Below are positions 60,419 to 64,000 of a DNA stretch of 64,000 nt, piece by piece (position 1 is the first letter of the stretch; every line of letters starts with the position of its first letter). Made by a program: the position numbers and the translations under genes. The notes beneath the pieces are model-generated. The model had not been told where the DNA came from. It was given only the letters and a program-made list of their open reading frames with translations, and searched no databases. This stretch comes from Microbacteriaceae bacterium VKM Ac-2855 (lineage in GTDB: Bacteria; Actinomycetota; Actinomycetes; Actinomycetales; Microbacteriaceae). The stretch is from assembly GCA_013204985.1 (NCBI GenBank), contig JABMLG010000002.1, forward strand, positions 744,001-808,000, read 5' to 3'.

Positions 60419-61456
60419 ATGCTCCAACTCCCCGTCTGGTTCGAGATCGGCTCCTTCGTCGTTCTCATCCTCATCCTCGCCGCAGACCTGTTGATCGTCT
60501 ACAAGCGCCCGCACGTGCCGAGCTTGAAGGAGTCCAGCATCTGGGTGGCGTTCTACGTCGGCCTCGCCCTCGTGTTCGCATTGTTGATGCTGATCTTCGC
60601 GGGTGGCGAGCCCGCCGGGCAGTTCCTCGCCGGCTGGCTCACCGAGTACAGCTTGTCGATCGACAATCTGTTCGTCTTCGTGATCATCATGGGCCGCTTC
60701 GCCGTGCCGCCGAAGTACCAGCAGGAGGTGCTGATGGTGGGCATCGTGATCGCGTTGATTTTCCGCGGCGTGTTCATCCTGCTCGGCGCGCAGCTGATCG
60801 AGAGCTTCAGCTGGATCTTCTACATCTTCGGTGCGTTCCTCGTCTACACCGCGTGGAACCAGGCCTTCGGCAGCCACGAAGACGAGGGCAAGGACAACCT
60901 GCTGATCCGACTCCTGCGACGCCGCGTGGCGATCTCCGACGATTTCGACGGGGCCAAGATCCGCACCGTCATCGACGGCAAGAAGTTCTTCACCCCGATG
61001 CTGATCGTCTTCCTGGCGATCGGCTCGACCGATCTTCTCTTCGCGCTCGACTCGATCCCGGCGATCTTCGGCATCACCCAGAGCCCGTTCATCGTGTTCA
61101 CCGCGAACATCTTCGCCTTGATGGGGCTGCGCCAGCTCTACTTCCTCCTCGGCGGCCTCATCGACAAACTCGAGTACCTCAAGTACGGGATCGCCTTCAT
61201 CCTGGCGTTCATCGGTGTGAAACTCGTGCTGCACGCACTGCACGAGAACGAACTGCCGTTCCTCAACAACGGTGAGCACCTCGAGGTCTGGGACATCGAC
61301 ACGTGGACCTCACTCGCTGTGATCATCGTCAGCATGGCCGTCGCAACGATCGCGAGCCTGATCAAGATGCGACGCGATCACGAGCACATCGAACTGCACG
61401 ACGGCCACCCGGAGGTCGTGCACGACACCGATACGCCCTCGGTCACGAAGGACTGA
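60419..61456 (+). CDS. terC: TerC-family membrane protein (probable manganese exporter)
   Basis: 345 residues with about nine membrane helices and the family patterns EYSLSIDNLFVFVIIMGRF (acidic residues in helix) and GSTDLLFALDSIPAIFGIT. Relatives export Mn2+ and protect secreted enzymes from mismetallation; the manganese riboswitch directly upstream supports that role here. The ATG at 60419 lies after the riboswitch; longer frames read through it. GAAAGG is the ribosome site. The PP2C gene follows 3 bp after the stop, so it shares the transcript. Confidence 0.92.
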   Translation: MLQLPVWFEIGSFVVLILILAADLLIVYKRPHVPSLKESSIWVAFYVGLALVFALLMLIFAGGEPAGQFLAGWLTEYSLSIDNLFVFVIIMGRFAVPPKYQQEVLMVGIVIALIFRGVFILLGAQLIESFSWIFYIFGAFLVYTAWNQAFGSHEDEGKDNLLIRLLRRRVAISDDFDGAKIRTVIDGKKFFTPMLIVFLAIGSTDLLFALDSIPAIFGITQSPFIVFTANIFALMGLRQLYFLLGGLIDKLEYLKYGIAFILAFIGVKLVLHALHENELPFLNNGEHLEVWDIDTWTSLAVIIVSMAVATIASLIKMRRDHEHIELHDGHPEVVHDTDTPSVTKD

Positions 61457-61459
61457 CGC

Positions 61460-62236
61460 GTGACGGAGAGCACCATCACCCTGCCGACGGGGACTCTCCG
61501 GCTCACGGCGAGTGCGTACAGCGATGTGGGGCGGGTGCGCACCGTGAACGAAGACGCGTTCGTCGTCGAGTCCGGACTGTTCGCCATCGCCGACGGCATG
61601 GGGGGACACGCTCGCGGTGAACTCGCCAGCTCGGCGGCCGTCGCCACCGTGCGTGCTCTGCATCCGGAGGGTGGAGTGCTCTCGGTCGACGACGTCTTCG
61701 GCATGGTCGGCGAGGCCAACGAGGCGGTTCGCGGGCTCGACGTCGGCGGCGCGATCTGCGGCACGACGCTCACCGGCATGGTTCTCGCCGAGGGGGAGGC
61801 GGGCACGGGTCCTGGTTGGGCGCTCTTCAACGTCGGCGACTCCCGGGTGTATCGCTGGGACGGCGCGGCGCTCGTGCAGCTCACGGTCGACCATTCCGCG
61901 GTGCAGGAACTGGTGAACGCAGGATTCCTGACGCCGGAGCAGGCGGAGACGCATCCGGACCGGAACATCATCACCCGCGCTCTCGGCGCGGAGGACGTCG
62001 TCGAGGTGGACGTCTGGACCCTGCCGCTGCTGCCGCAGGCGACCTATCTGCTGTGCTCCGACGGATTGACGAAAGAGCTGTCGGATGATCGAATCGCGCT
62101 GCTGTTCGCGCGCCGTGACGGCAAGGATTGGCTGCGAGCGGACTTCGCGAGTCTGCTGGTGCAGGAGGCGGTCGACGCCGGCGGGCGGGACAACGTCACG
62201 GTGATCGTGATCGACGCGGAGTGGACGGCGGGCTGA
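61460..62236 (+). CDS. PP2C-family serine/threonine phosphatase
   Basis: Mn2+/Mg2+-dependent phosphatase of the PstP/Stp type, 258 residues, soluble. Motifs: SDVGRVRTVNEDAF, IADGMGGHARGE (metal Asp, Gly), GDSRVYRW, SDGLTKELSDD and GGRDNVTVIVI (metal Asp). Lacks the membrane segment and extracellular tail of PstP. GTG start with AAGGA 8 nt upstream. It lies 3 bp after terC, the gene controlled by Mn, and the enzyme itself needs Mn2+; whether the link is functional is inference. Confidence 0.9.
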   Translation: MTESTITLPTGTLRLTASAYSDVGRVRTVNEDAFVVESGLFAIADGMGGHARGELASSAAVATVRALHPEGGVLSVDDVFGMVGEANEAVRGLDVGGAICGTTLTGMVLAEGEAGTGPGWALFNVGDSRVYRWDGAALVQLTVDHSAVQELVNAGFLTPEQAETHPDRNIITRALGAEDVVEVDVWTLPLLPQATYLLCSDGLTKELSDDRIALLFARRDGKDWLRADFASLLVQEAVDAGGRDNVTVIVIDAEWTAG

Positions 62237-62237
62237 C

Positions 62238-62597
62238 ATGACGGATCCGTCGGGCGACAGGGGAGTCCGCAGGTATCGGGTCGCGATGGGCGTGGTGCTC
62301 TCCGGATTCATCGTCGTGGCGTCGGGCGGTCTGGTCGTCCGCGCGGTGTCGGATCCGACCGCGGCGGGTGAACTCGGTCTGTCGGTCCTCCTCCTCGGTT
62401 GCGTGGGGGCACTCGTCGTCGTCGCCACTTTCCTTCCTCGAGTCTGGAGATCCGGGCGATCGGGTTCCCGGATCCTCGTGGCCGGGCTGCTGCTGGTCGT
62501 CGGCGTCGCCGCGATGGTCGGTGGAATCGTTTTGTTCGGCGCGCTTCGAACGGTAGCCGGTTCGGACCCGAGCGTGATCGATGCCCTTATGCGCTGA
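62238..62597 (+). CDS. Small membrane protein, unknown function
   Basis: 119 residues with three predicted helices (about 16-36, 47-67, 78-100) and a basic N-terminal region (DRGVRRYR). It begins 1 bp after the phosphatase stop (TGACATG), so it is cotranslated with it. No recognisable domain. It may be an accessory of the phosphatase; that rests on position only. Confidence 0.72.
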   Translation: MTDPSGDRGVRRYRVAMGVVLSGFIVVASGGLVVRAVSDPTAAGELGLSVLLLGCVGALVVVATFLPRVWRSGRSGSRILVAGLLLVVGVAAMVGGIVLFGALRTVAGSDPSVIDALMR

Positions 62598-62660
62598 GTA
62601 CCCGGTTGCGATATCGTGTCCCGTTGGATGCCGGAACGAGCTTTCGGGCTCCTGGTTCGG

Positions 62661-62673
62661 CATAATTCAGCCT
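62661..62673 (+). promoter_or_regulatory. -10 box of the DUF6584-like gene (leaderless start)
   Basis: CATAAT (62661-62666), 7 nt, then ATG at 62674. Confidence 0.5.
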
Positions 62674-63249
62674 ATGGACACCGCCGAGGCTCTCGATCGT
62701 GCGAAGACGCGCTTCGCCGACGGCGACGTGAACGGTGCGGTGTCCTTGCTCGAGCGATGTGTTCAGGCCGACCCGGGATGGGTGGACCCACGAATCCTGC
62801 TCTCGGAGGTGTATCGCCGCAGCGGCGACCTGATCGAGGCCGGGCGATGGGGGTATCTCGTGGAAGACGGCGCAGCGCCGGAGGAGTTGAGTGCATTCGA
62901 GCGAGCACTCGTCCGCTCGGGTGAGGACCCGTTCCTGCTCGCCGAGCGAGCACTGGTGTCACCGCTGATCCTCGCGGAGGAATCGGATCACGCGGCTCGA
63001 ATGCTCGCAGCGCTGCCGCAGAAACTGATCGAAGCCGCTCACTACGAGCTCGGCGAGCCCGATCCGCTCGACGGGGAATGGTTCGAGCACGAGGCCATCG
63101 CCTCCCCGGTACCTCGCCGCGGAGGCATCGTGGGATTCATCCGGAGCATGGTCGCGGGCGTGTTCGTGATCGGCGGAGTCGTCCTGGGTGCAGCGGTCAT
63201 CGTCGCCGGCTCATTCCTCCTGGTCGCCGCATTGATCGGCTCGGGTTGA
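62674..63249 (+). CDS. TPR-like protein with C-terminal membrane helices (DUF6584-like)
   Basis: 191 residues. The N-terminal half looks like one or two helical repeats (ALDRAKTRFADGDVNGAVSLLERCVQADPGWVDPRILLSEVYRRSG), the layout of TPR units. The last 45 residues hold two membrane helices (about 150-168 and 172-188). The ATG at 62674 follows CATAAT by 7 nt; a longer frame exists but begins inside the previous gene. DUF6584 is my best family name, from memory. Function unknown. Confidence 0.7.
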   Translation: MDTAEALDRAKTRFADGDVNGAVSLLERCVQADPGWVDPRILLSEVYRRSGDLIEAGRWGYLVEDGAAPEELSAFERALVRSGEDPFLLAERALVSPLILAEESDHAARMLAALPQKLIEAAHYELGEPDPLDGEWFEHEAIASPVPRRGGIVGFIRSMVAGVFVIGGVVLGAAVIVAGSFLLVAALIGSG

Positions 63250-63338
63250 ACGCGCCGTTCCCGGACTCCCGCGCCGCACCGGTGCCTGCTCATGTCGAGA
63301 AGTACCGAGAGCTCCTGAAGAGGTCTCGCGTCGGGTGC

Positions 63339-63350
63339 TATTCTCATCCC
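63339..63350 (+). promoter_or_regulatory. -10 box of the leuC leader transcript
   Basis: TATTCT (63339-63344), 6 nt, then the leader-peptide GTG at 63351, so the RNA should begin with that GTG. Confidence 0.6.
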
Positions 63351-63404
63351 GTGTTGTTCGGCCGGCTCCTCCTTAGCTGCCGCGACGAGTCCTCGTTCGA
63401 GTAG
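63351..63404 (+). CDS. Leucine leader peptide
   Basis: A 17-codon leaderless ORF ([17 protein letters not shown]) with Leu at 2 and a run of three Leu codons (CTC CTC CTT, residues 6-8). It starts where transcription should begin (6 nt after TATTCT). The terminator hairpin starts inside its coding region. Ribosome pausing at the Leu run when Leu-tRNA is scarce should prevent the terminator and allow leuC expression. The RLLLSCR pattern is the type known from actinobacterial leucine leaders. Confidence 0.8.
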   Translation: MLFGRLLLSCRDESSFE

Positions 63405-63428
63405 GCCTCCCTCGTCGCGGTGTTTCTC
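63379..63428 (+). promoter_or_regulatory. Transcription attenuator upstream of leuC
   Basis: CGCGACGAG (63381-63389) pairs with CTCGTCGCG (63411-63419), extended outward by C-G and G-T, followed by TGTTTCTC as the U-rich end. The left arm overlaps codons 11-13 of the leader peptide, so a ribosome stalled at the Leu codons can alter folding. Confidence 0.75.
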
Positions 63429-63483
63429 GTCGGCTGACCACCCTTTCTGAGGCATCGACCTCGAACGCAGGAGACCACAAGAA

Positions 63484-64000
63484 CATGAATGACAGCGCGC
63501 CCGTCGCCCGGCCCCGCACCTTGGCAGAGAAGGTCTGGGACGACCACCTGGTGAAGAAGGGTGAGGACGGCACTCCCGACCTGATCTACATCGATCTGCA
63601 TCTGGTTCACGAAGTGACCAGCCCGCAGGCCTTCGACGGACTCCGTCAGGCCGGGCGGCCGTTGCGGAGGCTCGACCTCACGATCGCGACGGAGGACCAC
63701 AACACCCCGACGCTCGCCATCGACAAGCCGATCGCCGATCTCACGAGCCGCACCCAGATTCAGACGTTGCGCAACAACGCCGAGGAGTTCGGCGTTCGCC
63801 TGCATTCGCTCGGTGACATCGAACAGGGCATCGTGCACGTGGTCGGTCCCCAGCTGGGCCTGACCATGCCCGGCATCACCGTCGTCTGCGGCGACTCGCA
63901 CACCTCGACGCACGGTGCGTTCGGCGCGATGGCCTTCGGCATCGGCACCTCAGAGGTCGAGCACGTGATGGCGACGCAGACCCTGCCTCTGAAGCCGTTC
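63484..64000 (+). CDS. leuC: 3-isopropylmalate dehydratase large subunit (3' end beyond the window)
   Basis: Leucine-pathway [4Fe-4S] isomerase of 2- to 3-isopropylmalate; 172 codons visible of about 470. Readable: [73 protein letters not shown], which holds the first cluster cysteine ([12 protein letters not shown]). GCAGGAG lies about 10 nt before the ATG. Behind a leader-peptide attenuator. leuD is expected next. Confidence 0.95.

Noticed and set aside
1-64000. Prophage, integrative element or toxin-antitoxin system
   Set aside because: No integrase, transposase, phage gene or toxin pair was recognised; gene content is chromosomal core throughout.

Overview
The window is about 64 kb of high-GC DNA with the housekeeping gene order of an actinobacterium: dxr, a Rip1/RseP-type protease, ispG, proS, nusA, ylxR, infB, rbfA, and later truB and ribF. 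GTG starts are common. Many genes have no Shine-Dalgarno sequence but a TANNNT box 6-7 nt before the start codon, which is typical of leaderless actinobacterial mRNAs. Gene content and the 'RR-VV-GAAWS' secretion signals suggest the family Microbacteriaceae (Microbacterium or a relative). The genus cannot be fixed from this sequence alone. No insertion sequence, prophage, plasmid gene or CRISPR array was seen; this is core chromosome with small accessory pockets.

Layout. 1-7 kb: the tail of a PotBC-like ABC importer, an asparaginase, two GABA aminotransferase paralogs, an OsmC protein and an acyltransferase; this fits polyamine/GABA use. 7-17 kb: an FKBP lipoprotein, dxr, a divergent reductase/TetR pair, a lipoprotein, the M50 protease, ispG and proS, so two MEP isoprenoid steps lie close together. 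17-22 kb: nusA-ylxR-infB-rbfA. 22-27 kb: an RNB nuclease, mutY, a degenerate kinase-like protein, panE-like and truB. 27-30.5 kb: two small membrane genes, a secreted protein and ribF, set among a family of hairpin repeats. 30-36.5 kb: an SDR-DUF2867 fusion, an SGNH hydrolase, an M20 peptidase, and a CsoR/mmuM/macrodomain operon. 36.5-43.5 kb: a SNF2 ATPase facing sbcCD. 43.5-54.6 kb: CorA, an FAD-Rieske oxidoreductase, maltokinase, oligopeptidase B, CYTH-CHAD, a Stealth glycosyl-phosphotransferase and a phosphoesterase. 54.8-59.3 kb: a second M20 peptidase, NUDIX, a second secreted protein, an MBL hydrolase and a lipid kinase. 59.3-64 kb: two tRNA-Glu genes, terC behind a manganese riboswitch, a PP2C phosphatase, and leuC behind a leucine leader-peptide attenuator; leuC runs off the right edge.

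The most unusual content is between genes. A dispersed hairpin repeat family (27.2-30.4 kb) keeps its stem by compensatory changes. A two-tier palindrome built on CTGCGAGGGACCC closes three transcription units. Four 50/51-bp repeats precede ispG. Short tandem repeats lie in the NUDIX promoter and across the stop codon of a small gene. Two leaderless mini-ORFs stand before leuC and truB. The functions of the repeats are inferred only; no search could be run.
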